A DNA stretch of 64,000 nucleotides from Cohnella sp. WQ 127256. GTDB lineage: Bacteria > Bacillota > Bacilli > Paenibacillales > Paenibacillaceae. A program made the position numbers and the translations under genes. The stretch covers positions 62,001-126,000 of the forward strand of contig NZ_JAMZCY010000008.1 of the NCBI RefSeq assembly GCF_024519285.1, in the 5' to 3' direction. A model generated the notes under the pieces. That model saw only the letters and a list, made by a program, of their open reading frames with translations, had not been told where the DNA came from and made no database searches. Shown piece by piece: positions 52,537-61,381 of this stretch (the first letter of the stretch is position 1; the number at the start of each line of letters is the position of its first letter).

Positions 52537-53883
52537 ATGAAGAAAACATTAACATTTGCAATAATGACAGCATTCATAGTATCCATAATTGGATGCTCCA
52601 GTGGAAACAAGGAAGAAGCAAGCGGCAAACCTGCAGCAAGTGGAGCAACAGAAACCAAGGCACCTGAGAAAGTAAAACTATCTCTATGGCATAACTACAC
52701 GGGTGATGATCTGCGGGCACAAACGATGAGAGCAACGTTGGAGCAATTTCAGAAGGATAATCCGAATATAGAGCTTGATGTCCAAGGGATTCCACCTGAT
52801 GGATATAGAGCACGTTTGAAAACCGTAGCGGCAGCTAACGAAATGCCTGATTTGTTCGTGATGTGGCCTGGGGTTATGACAAGAGAATTCGTTGGTGGCG
52901 AGCTGTTGCAGCCAATAAACGAATTGCTAGATAGCAAGCCGGAGTGGAAAGAAGGCTTCTTGCCGAACTCCTTCACGGAATTCACTGTGGATGAAAAAAC
53001 ATATGGGGCTCCTATGGCGCTATCCCCAACTTCGATTTTGTACTACAACAAAACGATTTTTGATGAGCATAACGTTCAACCGCCAAAAACTTGGGATGAC
53101 TTAATGAATCTTGTAGATACATTCAAAAAAGCAAAAATCACTCCGATCGCATTGGGTAACAAAGCGGCTTGGGTAGCACAATCCAGTATTCTCAGCTCCT
53201 TGGCTGACCGGGTGACAGGAACAGAATGGTTCCTTAAGGCTGCTGCTGGAGACGGCGCGAAATTCACGGATCCTGAATTCGTAGAAGCACTTAAACACCT
53301 GCAACAGCTTTCAGATGCAAAGGCGTTCCAAGATGGCTTCAACAGCATTGACAACACACAAATGGAGCAAATGTTTGCACAAGGTAAAGCGGCTATGATG
53401 ATTGATGGTGGATGGGCACTAACCAATCTGGCAGCAAATGCATCACCTGAAGCTCTAGCTGCAATGCGTGCAACGGTTCTGCCTTCTATTCCAGGCGGTA
53501 AAGGAAATCCTGACTCTTTATCTGGTGTAGTTGGAACAGGACTTGGACTAAGCAAGAAGGTTGAAGGCGCTCGCAAGGATGCTGCATTTAAGCTCATCTA
53601 TGCGATGGCTAACCCAGAAGTACAGAAGAAGACGCTTGAAGGTAATCAATTAGTCAGCTACAAGGTAGAGCTGGACACTTCAAAAGTTACACCTATTTTC
53701 GCTGAAGTGTACAAATTGCTTGGTACAGTGACTACAACACCTGTATATGATGGTCGCCTAAGCTCGGCGGTTGCTGATGTGGTGAACAATGGACTACAGG
53801 AATTATTGATGGGCGGTAACCCAGAAGCGATTGCGAAGAAGATTCAAGCTGCTCACGAAAAAGAGCTTGCAGGTAGTAAATAG
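52537..53883 (+). CDS. Extracellular solute-binding lipoprotein (family 1)
   Basis: 448 residues. Lipobox SIIGC after a lysine-rich N-terminus, a Lys/Glu/Ala linker, then a family 1 sugar-binding fold with KLSLWHNYTGDDLRAQTMRA, SILYYNKTIFDEHNVQPPKT and FAQGKAAMMIDGGWAL. AGGAGGG is 9 bp before ATG 52537. First of a three-gene importer whose permeases follow past a hairpin. Nearby YesM/YesN genes and the GH3 enzyme suggest a beta-glucoside or oligosaccharide ligand. Confidence 0.94.
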   Translation: MKKTLTFAIMTAFIVSIIGCSSGNKEEASGKPAASGATETKAPEKVKLSLWHNYTGDDLRAQTMRATLEQFQKDNPNIELDVQGIPPDGYRARLKTVAAANEMPDLFVMWPGVMTREFVGGELLQPINELLDSKPEWKEGFLPNSFTEFTVDEKTYGAPMALSPTSILYYNKTIFDEHNVQPPKTWDDLMNLVDTFKKAKITPIALGNKAAWVAQSSILSSLADRVTGTEWFLKAAAGDGAKFTDPEFVEALKHLQQLSDAKAFQDGFNSIDNTQMEQMFAQGKAAMMIDGGWALTNLAANASPEALAAMRATVLPSIPGGKGNPDSLSGVVGTGLGLSKKVEGARKDAAFKLIYAMANPEVQKKTLEGNQLVSYKVELDTSKVTPIFAEVYKLLGTVTTTPVYDGRLSSAVADVVNNGLQELLMGGNPEAIAKKIQAAHEKELAGSK

Positions 53884-53896
53884 AAAGATTGGTAGA

Positions 53897-53935
53897 GCGA
53901 TTCCAGTCATCAACTAGGGCTGGAATCGACTTTTT
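53897..53935 (+). terminator. Intra-operon hairpin after the lipoprotein gene
   Basis: Stem CGATTCCAG / CTGGAATCG with a 13-nt loop, then CTTTTTAT. Probably attenuates permease expression. Confidence 0.75.
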
Positions 53936-53969
53936 ATAACTGCAGCGGCATGAGAGCTAGGAGGGTATT

Positions 53970-54845
53970 ATGACAACTTCGACGAGAATCAAAGGGTTTA
54001 TTTTAATCGGTCTTCTCCCCGCCCTATTGTTGTATTCATTTTTTGTGATTGTCCCTATTTTTTGGTCTGCTTATTATGGTTTTTTTGATTGGAAAGGGCT
54101 TGGTAGCGCTAAGTTTATCGGCTTAACGAATTATGTAGAAGTGTTTAATGACCCGATCTTCTGGACGGGCTTCAAAAATAATATGCTGATCGTTGCTGCT
54201 TCTGTGTTCGGTCAGGTACCAATTGCTATGATTCTAGCACTCTTGTTAACGCGTGCTAGTCTATTCCAACGAATGATCCGCGCCTCGATTTTCATGCCTA
54301 TGGTGCTTTCCTCAGTGGTCGTCGGGATTATCTGGGGCTATATTTATCACCCGCAAATCGGTGTTCTTAATTTTGTACTAGATGCTACAGGGCTAGAAAT
54401 GATTAAGAAAGTCTGGTTATCCGATCCAAGTGTGTCCATGTACGCCATTATGGTGCCGATTATCTGGAACTACATTGGTCCTTACATGATCATCTTCATC
54501 GCTGCACTTCAGAACACATCACCTGAGATTAATGATGCTGCTTCATTAGATGGAGTAGGTCCAGTGCGCAAACTCTTCCAAGTGACATTGCCAATGATTT
54601 GGGACACGATTAAGGTCGTTATTGTGTTATGTATTTCGGGTAGCTTGAAGGCATTTGATCTGATCTATGTGATGACCGGTGGGGGACCTGCTCATACAAC
54701 CGAGGTTCTAGCTTCCTATATGTATAACAGTACGTTTAACGTATATCGGTTTGGTTATGGTAGTGCGATTTCGACAGCCATTATTATCCTGAGCTTAATT
54801 CTTATCTTGGGAAGCCAGTATTTAATGAAGCGGGATTATCGATAG
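53970..54845 (+). CDS. Sugar ABC transporter permease, MalF type
   Basis: 291 residues with six predicted membrane segments. EAA loop EINDAASLDGVGPVRKLFQV and MTGGGPAHTTEVLASYMY are diagnostic. AGGAGGG is 6 bp before ATG 53970. It lies between the lipoprotein and its MalG-type partner, 17 bp apart from the latter. Confidence 0.94.
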   Translation: MTTSTRIKGFILIGLLPALLLYSFFVIVPIFWSAYYGFFDWKGLGSAKFIGLTNYVEVFNDPIFWTGFKNNMLIVAASVFGQVPIAMILALLLTRASLFQRMIRASIFMPMVLSSVVVGIIWGYIYHPQIGVLNFVLDATGLEMIKKVWLSDPSVSMYAIMVPIIWNYIGPYMIIFIAALQNTSPEINDAASLDGVGPVRKLFQVTLPMIWDTIKVVIVLCISGSLKAFDLIYVMTGGGPAHTTEVLASYMYNSTFNVYRFGYGSAISTAIIILSLILILGSQYLMKRDYR

Positions 54846-54862
54846 AGAGGGGATGATTACCG

Positions 54863-55735
54863 ATGGAACAGATACTAACTAAGAATAAGAATATCCCTAA
54901 GCTGCAGGATAAAAAGCTAAAGTGGAGCCAGGGAATTATTAATATTGGGCTGACGCTATACGCATTAGTAACGTTATATCCGTTATTTTGGTTATTCACC
55001 AGCGCACTCAAAACGAACGAAGAATTTGACTCAAGGCCCTTCGGCTTGCCGGAAGTATGGCAATGGGAAAATCTGAAACGAGCTTGGGACGTTTCGGCAA
55101 TGGGTACCTCCCTTATTAATTCGACGATCGTAACGATAATATCCTTGGTGCTGACGCTTTTACTTGGTGCACTAGCAGCTTATGTGCTGGCACGCTTCCA
55201 ATTCCGGTTTAAAGCATTTATTATGGGTTTATTTCTTCTAGGGATGTTAATTCCTATTCATAGTACACTAGTCCCACTATTTATTATGATGAATAAAGTC
55301 AATTTGTTGGATACGTATTGGGCACTCATTTTGCCGTATACAGCATTTGAGCTACCTTTAGCCATTTTTGTTACTGCAGCATTCTTGATTGCTATTCCGA
55401 AGGAAATTGAAGAGGCTGCTCTTATTGACGGTACAGGGTATTGGGGCATTTTCTTCCGAATGATGCTTCCGCTCAGTCTTCCTGCTCTATCCACAGTAGC
55501 CATTCTTGGATTTTTACGGTTTTGGAATGATTTTGCCTTTGCGCTTATTTTCATTAGTAAACCCGCGTTAAAGACGGTTCCACTAAGCTTATCGGTGTTC
55601 GCAACAGGCTATGCTACGGATTATAAGCTGACGATGGCCGCGATGACCATTGCTGTAGTTCCAACGATAATCGTGTTCCTGATGTTCCAGGAGCAGATTA
55701 TGAAGGGCATGACTGCAGGAGCGGTTAAAGGATAA
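54863..55735 (+). CDS. Sugar ABC transporter permease, MalG type
   Basis: 290 residues. EAA loop EIEEAALIDGTGYWGIFFRM, ending GMTAGAVKG. GAGAGGGG precedes ATG 54863. Last gene of the importer; a strong bidirectional terminator follows. As with the other importers here, no ATPase is encoded. Confidence 0.94.
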   Translation: MEQILTKNKNIPKLQDKKLKWSQGIINIGLTLYALVTLYPLFWLFTSALKTNEEFDSRPFGLPEVWQWENLKRAWDVSAMGTSLINSTIVTIISLVLTLLLGALAAYVLARFQFRFKAFIMGLFLLGMLIPIHSTLVPLFIMMNKVNLLDTYWALILPYTAFELPLAIFVTAAFLIAIPKEIEEAALIDGTGYWGIFFRMMLPLSLPALSTVAILGFLRFWNDFAFALIFISKPALKTVPLSLSVFATGYATDYKLTMAAMTIAVVPTIIVFLMFQEQIMKGMTAGAVKG

Positions 55736-55760
55736 GGCTCCGATTACATTACAAAATATA

Positions 55761-55808
55761 AAAAGCGGTAGTCAATGGGCTTAGATGCCCTATGACTACC
55801 GCTTTTTT
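55761..55808. terminator. Strong bidirectional terminator
   Basis: Long stem AAAAGCGGTAGTCA / TGACTACCGCTTTT with an inner GGGC / GCCC pair and seven T on the right, A run on the left. Confidence 0.93.
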
Positions 55809-55820
55809 TGTCTTATCGTC

Positions 55821-56783
55821 TTAATTTACGGATGCCCCTCGAACCAAAGTGACATACATCCGCTCGTGATCGACGGACTTCCCTGTGATGAGCTTGAGGA
55901 GTTGTTCGGAGGCGAGCGCTCCCCATTTTCTATTAGAGTAATCGATTGTCGCGAGTCTTGGCTGAACATACTGAGCGATCTCGATGTTGTCGAAACCAAT
56001 GAGATGGACGTGATCTCCGATGAGGAGTGAAGTATGATTGCTTATATAATTATAAATACCGATGGCCATCTCGTCATTCAGACAGAAGACCGCAACGGGG
56101 CGGGTGTATTCATCTACAATTTGTTTAGCGGCAGCTTCCCCTGAGGCTTTAGTGAAGTCACCTGAAATTTCGATGTATTCCAGATGAGGTGAGCGATCAA
56201 CGACTTGTTCGACCGCATGCATCCGTTGCTTAACGTCGTAGGAGCCCTTAGGCCCAGAAACGACATAGATCTTATCATGGCCTTGCTCAAGTAAATAATC
56301 CATTGCTAGGGAGGCCCCAGCTTTATTGTCGAGGAGCACCTGATTAATATTGGGATGGATTAACTCGCGATCTAACACAACCAGCTTGTGTCCTTGATTT
56401 GCATACTGGAGCAATTCTTCATCGGCAAAGGTTTCATCAAGTATAATGGCCCCATCGATCATTCGCTCAGGGATCATCCGGTGCGATTGCAGTCCGCTGC
56501 ATACGATCAGATCGTAGCCCTTCCCTTGGAGCCCCTCTTTAACCCCCTGCAATAAATCTCCATAAAAATTACCGCTGAAATCTGTAAGGAAGATTCCAAT
56601 AATATTAGATTGTCTCTTCTTCAATGATCTGGCAGCGGCATGAGGAACATAATTTAACTCCTCCGCGATTTTAATGATTCGTGCCGCAGTTTCTTCCGTT
56701 ACCTTGCTGCTTCCGTTCAGAGCGTAAGAAACCGTCGAGATGGAAACGCCCGCCCTTTGGGCAATATCTTTAATGCTAACCAC
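55821..56783 (-). CDS. LacI-family transcriptional regulator
   Basis: 320 residues. N-terminal helix-turn-helix (IKDIAQRAGVSISTVSYALN) with hinge helix (YVPHAAARSL), then a LacI sugar-binding domain (about 58-320; IIGIFLTDFSGNFYGDLLQG, AVFCLNDEMAIGIYNYI, IHLIGFDNIEIAQY-like). Starts at GTG 56783, AAGGGAG 8 bp upstream. Divergent from the GH3 gene; GAAACGTTTC palindromes lie in front of both genes. Likely represses the GH3 gene and itself. Confidence 0.94.
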   Translation of the reverse strand: MVSIKDIAQRAGVSISTVSYALNGSSKVTEETAARIIKIAEELNYVPHAAARSLKKRQSNIIGIFLTDFSGNFYGDLLQGVKEGLQGKGYDLIVCSGLQSHRMIPERMIDGAIILDETFADEELLQYANQGHKLVVLDRELIHPNINQVLLDNKAGASLAMDYLLEQGHDKIYVVSGPKGSYDVKQRMHAVEQVVDRSPHLEYIEISGDFTKASGEAAAKQIVDEYTRPVAVFCLNDEMAIGIYNYISNHTSLLIGDHVHLIGFDNIEIAQYVQPRLATIDYSNRKWGALASEQLLKLITGKSVDHERMYVTLVRGASVN

Positions 56784-56876
56784 GAGTCTCGCTCCCTTAT
56801 TGTACTTGCATTGTCAGATTAAAGGATAATTGTTAGTAGGTCAACACATCTTCAACGAATAAAATCGAGCTTTGGT

Positions 56877-56886
56877 GAAACGTTTC
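56877..56886. promoter_or_regulatory. LacI-type operator GAAACGTTTC, regulator side
   Basis: Perfect 10-bp palindrome with CG centre, typical of LacI-family sites, about 93 bp before the regulator start. Same core as at 57008. Confidence 0.7.
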
Positions 56887-57007
56887 GATTTCTACTATAT
56901 CCGAACCTTGTCTCGTTATCAACTTCCCATTTTTTCCCGTTGTAAACGGTTAAAGAACGTTTGACATCCTCTAAACCCTAGATTTATAATCAATATTGAA
57001 GTGAATC

Positions 57008-57017
57008 GAAACGTTTC
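57008..57017. promoter_or_regulatory. LacI-type operator GAAACGTTTC, GH3 side
   Basis: Same palindrome (ATCGAAACGTTTCTAT), 39 bp before the GH3 start. The spacing of 131 bp between the two copies would allow looping. Confidence 0.7.
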
Positions 57018-57056
57018 TATTAGACAACAATAACAGCTAGAGAGGTTGATAATGCT

Positions 57057-59264
57057 ATGTCCAAACCATCAGAGCAAGCATCTCGCATTTCATCCATTAA
57101 TAATCAAACCTTGACTGAGTTACTCGGGCAAATGACGCTTGACGAGAAGATTGCCCAACTCCTTCAGTTAGCTGTTCCGTTCTATGAAGGCGCGGAAGGC
57201 GATGGTCTAATTACGGGACCTATGGAGTCACTAGGTATTTCAGAGGAAACAGTACGCAATTCCGGTTCTGTCCTTGGTATGGCTGGAGCGGCAGAAACGA
57301 TTAACGTCCAACGTGTGCATCTGCAGAACAACCGACTGGGCATTCCATTGCTTATGATGGCGGATATCGTCCATGGATTTAAGACGATCTTTCCCGTGCC
57401 ACTAGCAATCGGCTGCTCATGGGATCTGGAGCTGGCTGAACAAAGCGCAGTGATCGCTGCTAAGGAAGCGTCTGTATCAGGCGTCCATGTTACGTACGCG
57501 CCTATGGTTGATCTTGTGCGTGATCCGCGTTGGGGACGGGTTATGGAGTCCACTGGGGAAGACCCTTACTTGAACTCGGAGTTCGGACGGGCATTCGTTC
57601 GCGGGTTTCAGGGCACCGATCTTGCCAACGACATGGATAGAGTAGCGGCATGTGTGAAGCATTTTGCAGCATATGGAGCTGCAGAGGGTGGACGAGACTA
57701 TAACACGGTCGATATGTCCGAGCGTCAATTGCGTGAGTTCTACCTGCCAGCTTATAAGGCCGCTCTTGACGAGGGCTGCGAGATGGTGATGACGTCATTT
57801 AATACGGTGGACGGAATTCCAGCGACAGGAAACTCGAATTTGATGCGGAAGCTACTTCGGGAGGAATGGGGTTTTGACGGCATTCTGATTTCCGACTGGG
57901 GTGCGGTCAAGGAGCTCATCGCACACGGAATTGCGGCTGATGAGTCGGAAGCTGCGCAGAAAGCCATCCAGGCGGGAGTCGACATCGAGATGATGACTTC
58001 CTGCTACGCTAAGCACTTATCCGAGCTTGTGGAGAATAAAGAAGTGGACGTGGCTTTGATCGATGAAGCGGTTATGCGCATCTTGACGTTGAAGCAAAAG
58101 CTTGGCTTGTTCGATAACCCTTATCGCGCAGCAGATCCAGAACGTGAAAAGGAAATTGTTTTCTGTGACGCGCATCGTGAAGCTGCACGGGAGCTTGCGG
58201 TTAAATCATGCGTGCTTCTGAAAAATGAAGATGTGTTGCCGCTCAAGCGGAACGGTAAAATTGCGCTAATTGGTCCGTTTGCTCAAAGCGGTGACCTGCT
58301 TGGGCCATGGTCTTGGACAGGCTCCAAGGAAGATGTTGTTCAGCTGGCAGATGCAATGAAGAGTAAGCTTAACTCGTCGGCTGAGCTTGTTGTAGCTGCT
58401 GGCTGCGACTTTGAGACGGCTACGGAAGCACAATGGGTAGAAGCTCTTGCAGCAGCTGAGGCTGCGGACGTTATCGTTCTTGCGCTTGGTGAGCACTCAG
58501 ATATGAGCGGGGAGGCTGGCTCTAGGGCGAATATTCAATTACCTGAAGTTCAACTGGAGCTTATTCGGAAGCTCGAAGAGCTCGGCAAGCCGATCGCGGT
58601 TGTATTGTTTAACGGACGTCCGCTTGATTTACATGGGGTTTATGACAAAGTGGACGCCATTCTGGAAGCTTGGTTCCCAGGCTCCGAGGGCGGTCTTGCA
58701 GTCGCAGATTTGCTGTTTGGTGACGCTAATCCATCTGGTCGTCTAACGATGTCATTCCCGTTCAGCGTAGGTCAAATTCCGGTCTACTACAACGCATTTA
58801 ACACGGGACGTCCTCAAGGGGCACCTGATGCTCAAGTTAAATACGTATCTCAGTACCTGGATATCCCTAATGAGCCATTGTATCCGTTCGGATATGGCTT
58901 GAGTTATTCCTTATTCGATTATAGTGAAGCACAAATATCCTCCGACATCATGACAGCAGATCAATCGATTAAGATTGCAGTGAAGCTGACGAATAAAGGT
59001 GAGGTTGCCGGTGAGGAAACCGTGCAGCTATATGTAAGAGATATTTCAGGTGAGGTTGTAAGACCACTCAAAGAGCTGAAGGATTTCCGCAAGATAACGC
59101 TCCAACCGGGTGAGAGCTGTGAGGTTGAATTTGAACTATCGGAAAGCCAACTCCGTTATTATCACTCGGATCTCAAGCATTATAGCGATGCCGGAGCGTT
59201 CGTGGCCTACGTGGGACCGAACAGCAAGGTGAACACCGAGCTTCCGTTCAAATTGACGAAGTAA
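57057..59264 (+). CDS. GH3 family beta-glucosidase
   Basis: 735 residues, no signal peptide, so intracellular. A GH3 N-terminal barrel (MTLDEKIAQLLQLAVPFYEG; VDLVRDPRWGRVMESTGEDP) with the nucleophile Asp in GILISDWGAVKEL (near 279). The second domain carries the general acid in LALGEHSDMSGEAGSR (Glu near 486). An FN3-like C-terminal domain (about 645-735; GEVAGEETVQLYVRDISGEV) completes it. It releases glucose from beta-linked oligosaccharides or aryl glucosides. A GAGAGG site lies 11 bp before ATG 57057. It is under the divergent LacI regulator; the importer ending at 55735 could supply its substrate. Confidence 0.95.
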   Translation: MSKPSEQASRISSINNQTLTELLGQMTLDEKIAQLLQLAVPFYEGAEGDGLITGPMESLGISEETVRNSGSVLGMAGAAETINVQRVHLQNNRLGIPLLMMADIVHGFKTIFPVPLAIGCSWDLELAEQSAVIAAKEASVSGVHVTYAPMVDLVRDPRWGRVMESTGEDPYLNSEFGRAFVRGFQGTDLANDMDRVAACVKHFAAYGAAEGGRDYNTVDMSERQLREFYLPAYKAALDEGCEMVMTSFNTVDGIPATGNSNLMRKLLREEWGFDGILISDWGAVKELIAHGIAADESEAAQKAIQAGVDIEMMTSCYAKHLSELVENKEVDVALIDEAVMRILTLKQKLGLFDNPYRAADPEREKEIVFCDAHREAARELAVKSCVLLKNEDVLPLKRNGKIALIGPFAQSGDLLGPWSWTGSKEDVVQLADAMKSKLNSSAELVVAAGCDFETATEAQWVEALAAAEAADVIVLALGEHSDMSGEAGSRANIQLPEVQLELIRKLEELGKPIAVVLFNGRPLDLHGVYDKVDAILEAWFPGSEGGLAVADLLFGDANPSGRLTMSFPFSVGQIPVYYNAFNTGRPQGAPDAQVKYVSQYLDIPNEPLYPFGYGLSYSLFDYSEAQISSDIMTADQSIKIAVKLTNKGEVAGEETVQLYVRDISGEVVRPLKELKDFRKITLQPGESCEVEFELSESQLRYYHSDLKHYSDAGAFVAYVGPNSKVNTELPFKLTK

Positions 59265-59293
59265 CTTAACAACTACCAAGAGAAACATAGAAA

Positions 59294-59321
59294 GGGGCAG
59301 TCCCGTCAGAGGGACTGCCCC
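59294..59321 (+). terminator. Terminator of the GH3 gene
   Basis: Perfect 11-bp stem GGGGCAGTCCC / GGGACTGCCCC, 6-nt loop. T tract is poor (AATTGTG). Confidence 0.75.
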
Positions 59322-59344
59322 AATTGTGTAGCAAAAATAAGAAA

Positions 59345-59380
59345 GCCAGGCAAAGCAGGTTATGACCTGCTTTGCCTGGC
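59345..59380 (-). terminator. Terminator of the LplB/LplC-type permease operon
   Basis: Perfect 16-bp stem GCCAGGCAAAGCAGGT / ACCTGCTTTGCCTGGC with a 4-nt loop. On the minus strand TTTCTTATTTTTG follows. Confidence 0.88.
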
Positions 59381-59394
59381 GAATTCACATCAGC

Positions 59395-60267
59395 CTATTC
59401 TTTAACGGCACCGATGACGACGCCTTTAACGAAGAAGCGTTGCAGGAACGGATAGACGAGCAGGATCGGCAAAGCGCCAATGAAGATCTGTGCTGCCTTG
59501 ATCGTCCGCTGTGACTTATTGACGACAACTGATACATCGAAGCCTGTCATATTATTCGCTACGATTATCGTTTGCATAAAACTGGCTAGTGGCAGCTTTT
59601 CGGCATCCTTCATGTAGATAAGACCGTCAAAGTACGCGTTCCAGTGTCCGACCATCGTGAACAAAGCGATGGTCGCGATCGCCGGCATGGAGATCGGAAG
59701 GTAGATTGCGAAAAAGGTGCGAAGATGTCCTGCTCCGTCCATAAACGAGGCCTCTTCTACCTCTTTCGGCACGGTGCGGAAGAAGTTCAAGAGCAAGATG
59801 ATATTGTACACCGTAACCAAGCCTGGAAGGATCAACGCTAATAGATTATTTAACAAGCCGAGCTTCAAGATAAGGATGTAGTTTGGAATAAGACCGGCGG
59901 TAAAGAGCATCGTGACGACAAAATACCAAAGGTATATGTTTCTGGCACGAAACACGCGGGTATCTTTGGACAGTGCGTAAGCGGCAATGGCATTTACGAA
60001 CAAAGCCAGCGCCGTTCCGAAAACGGTCCGTTCTACCGATACCTTGAGGGACGTCAAGAAATTAACGTTCTCGAACGTCCTTGTGTAAGCTTCGAACGTC
60101 AAGTCAATTGGCCAGAACGTTACGAGTCCGGCGTTAGCCGAAGAGGTCGAACTCAAGGATACCATCAGCAAATGGTACATCGGCAGCAAACAAAGGATGG
60201 CGACCGTAACGAGTAGTATATAGTTAAAAATGCTAAATATACGATAAGGCAATGTTTTATGGTACAT
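59395..60267 (-). CDS. ABC transporter permease, LplC/YtcP type
   Basis: 290 residues with six predicted membrane segments. The EAA loop is EVEEASFMDGAGHLRTFFAI and the C-terminus FFVKGVVIGAVKE is typical of the LplC branch, which imports complex oligosaccharides. GGAGGGTGAC precedes ATG 60267. It lies 15 bp after its LplB-type partner. The binding protein is not in the window, although LplA-type genes are usually adjacent. Confidence 0.93.
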   Translation of the reverse strand: MYHKTLPYRIFSIFNYILLVTVAILCLLPMYHLLMVSLSSTSSANAGLVTFWPIDLTFEAYTRTFENVNFLTSLKVSVERTVFGTALALFVNAIAAYALSKDTRVFRARNIYLWYFVVTMLFTAGLIPNYILILKLGLLNNLLALILPGLVTVYNIILLLNFFRTVPKEVEEASFMDGAGHLRTFFAIYLPISMPAIATIALFTMVGHWNAYFDGLIYMKDAEKLPLASFMQTIIVANNMTGFDVSVVVNKSQRTIKAAQIFIGALPILLVYPFLQRFFVKGVVIGAVKE

Positions 60268-60282
60268 GCGATGTCACCCTCC

Positions 60283-61236
60283 CTAGAAAATTCTATATCC
60301 GGCTACTTTGAATGCAAGACGGTACGAAATGACAATCAATGTCAAGCTAATGACCGACTTGAAGAGGCTGACCGCCGTAGCAAAGCTAAATTGACCGCTC
60401 AGCAAACCTTCCCGGTAAACGAACGTGTCGATGATGTCGCCTTGTTGGTAAATCATCGGGCTGTACAGGTTAAATACTTGGTCGAAGTTAGCGTTCAGCA
60501 CATTGCCTAGGGCCAGTGTCGCAACGACGATTAGCATCGGCACAAGTGAAGGAATCGTAATATGCAACGTTTGCTTGAAACGGCCTGCGCCGTCGACTTC
60601 GGCTGCTTCATAAAGCGCGGGGTTGATTCCCGCCAGCGCAGCAAGGAAGATGATCGTGTTAAATCCGAATTCCTTCCAGACGTCACTGAAAATGATCGTA
60701 AGTCGGAACCAAGTCCCGTCGCCTAAGAAGAAAATAGGTTTATCAAGACCAAATACGGACATCAGGAATTGGTTGACAATACCGGTTTGGGAGAGCAAGT
60801 CAATCAGAATCCCGGAAAGGATAACCCACGATAGAAAGTGGGGCAAATAGACAAGAGTCTGAATGGATCGCTTGAATCCCATGTTTCTGACTTCGTTCAG
60901 TAACAAGGCGAATGTAAATGGGATGATCAAATTAAGGACGACTTTGGAGCAAGCGAACAACACGGTATTCCAAATGATTTTCACGAAATAATCATTCTCG
61001 AACATATATCGGAAATGCTTCAAGCCGACCCAAGGTGAACCGGTAATACCAAGATTCGCTTTATAATCCTGAAAAGCCATAATAATGCCCGACATAGGCA
61101 AATAGGAAAAGACGAAAACAAACAGAACAGCCGGCAGCACCATTAGATGTAAAGTCCATGGTATCTTATAGCCTTTTCTTTTTTCGGATTTCCGAATGGC
61201 TTTGAGGTTGGTATTGAGTGATAATTTATTTTCCAT
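60283..61236 (-). CDS. ABC transporter permease, LplB/YteP type
   Basis: 317 residues, six membrane segments. Diagnostic segments are MSGIIMAFQDYKANLGITGS, WVGLKHFRYMF and the EAA loop ALYEAAEVDGAGRFKQTLHI; it ends VAGYRIF. ATG 61236 is preferred over TTG 61254, since GGGAGAG lies between them. Divergent from a YesM-like kinase, the usual arrangement for these importers. Confidence 0.93.
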   Translation of the reverse strand: MENKLSLNTNLKAIRKSEKRKGYKIPWTLHLMVLPAVLFVFVFSYLPMSGIIMAFQDYKANLGITGSPWVGLKHFRYMFENDYFVKIIWNTVLFACSKVVLNLIIPFTFALLLNEVRNMGFKRSIQTLVYLPHFLSWVILSGILIDLLSQTGIVNQFLMSVFGLDKPIFFLGDGTWFRLTIIFSDVWKEFGFNTIIFLAALAGINPALYEAAEVDGAGRFKQTLHITIPSLVPMLIVVATLALGNVLNANFDQVFNLYSPMIYQQGDIIDTFVYREGLLSGQFSFATAVSLFKSVISLTLIVISYRLAFKVAGYRIF

Positions 61237-61381
61237 AACTCTCTCCCATTCCAATAAATGTAATTAGCGTATTGAGTGAAGCCCTGATATATATAGTAAC
61301 AACGCGCACATTCATTGAACTATAAGACAATCTTAGGATCGATAGTATTTTGTTAGGGACATTGTCTAGGGGGAACAGTTT

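Noticed and set aside
53076-53597. 173-codon frame antisense to the binding lipoprotein
   Set aside because: Shadow frame created by codon bias; no start signal or family.
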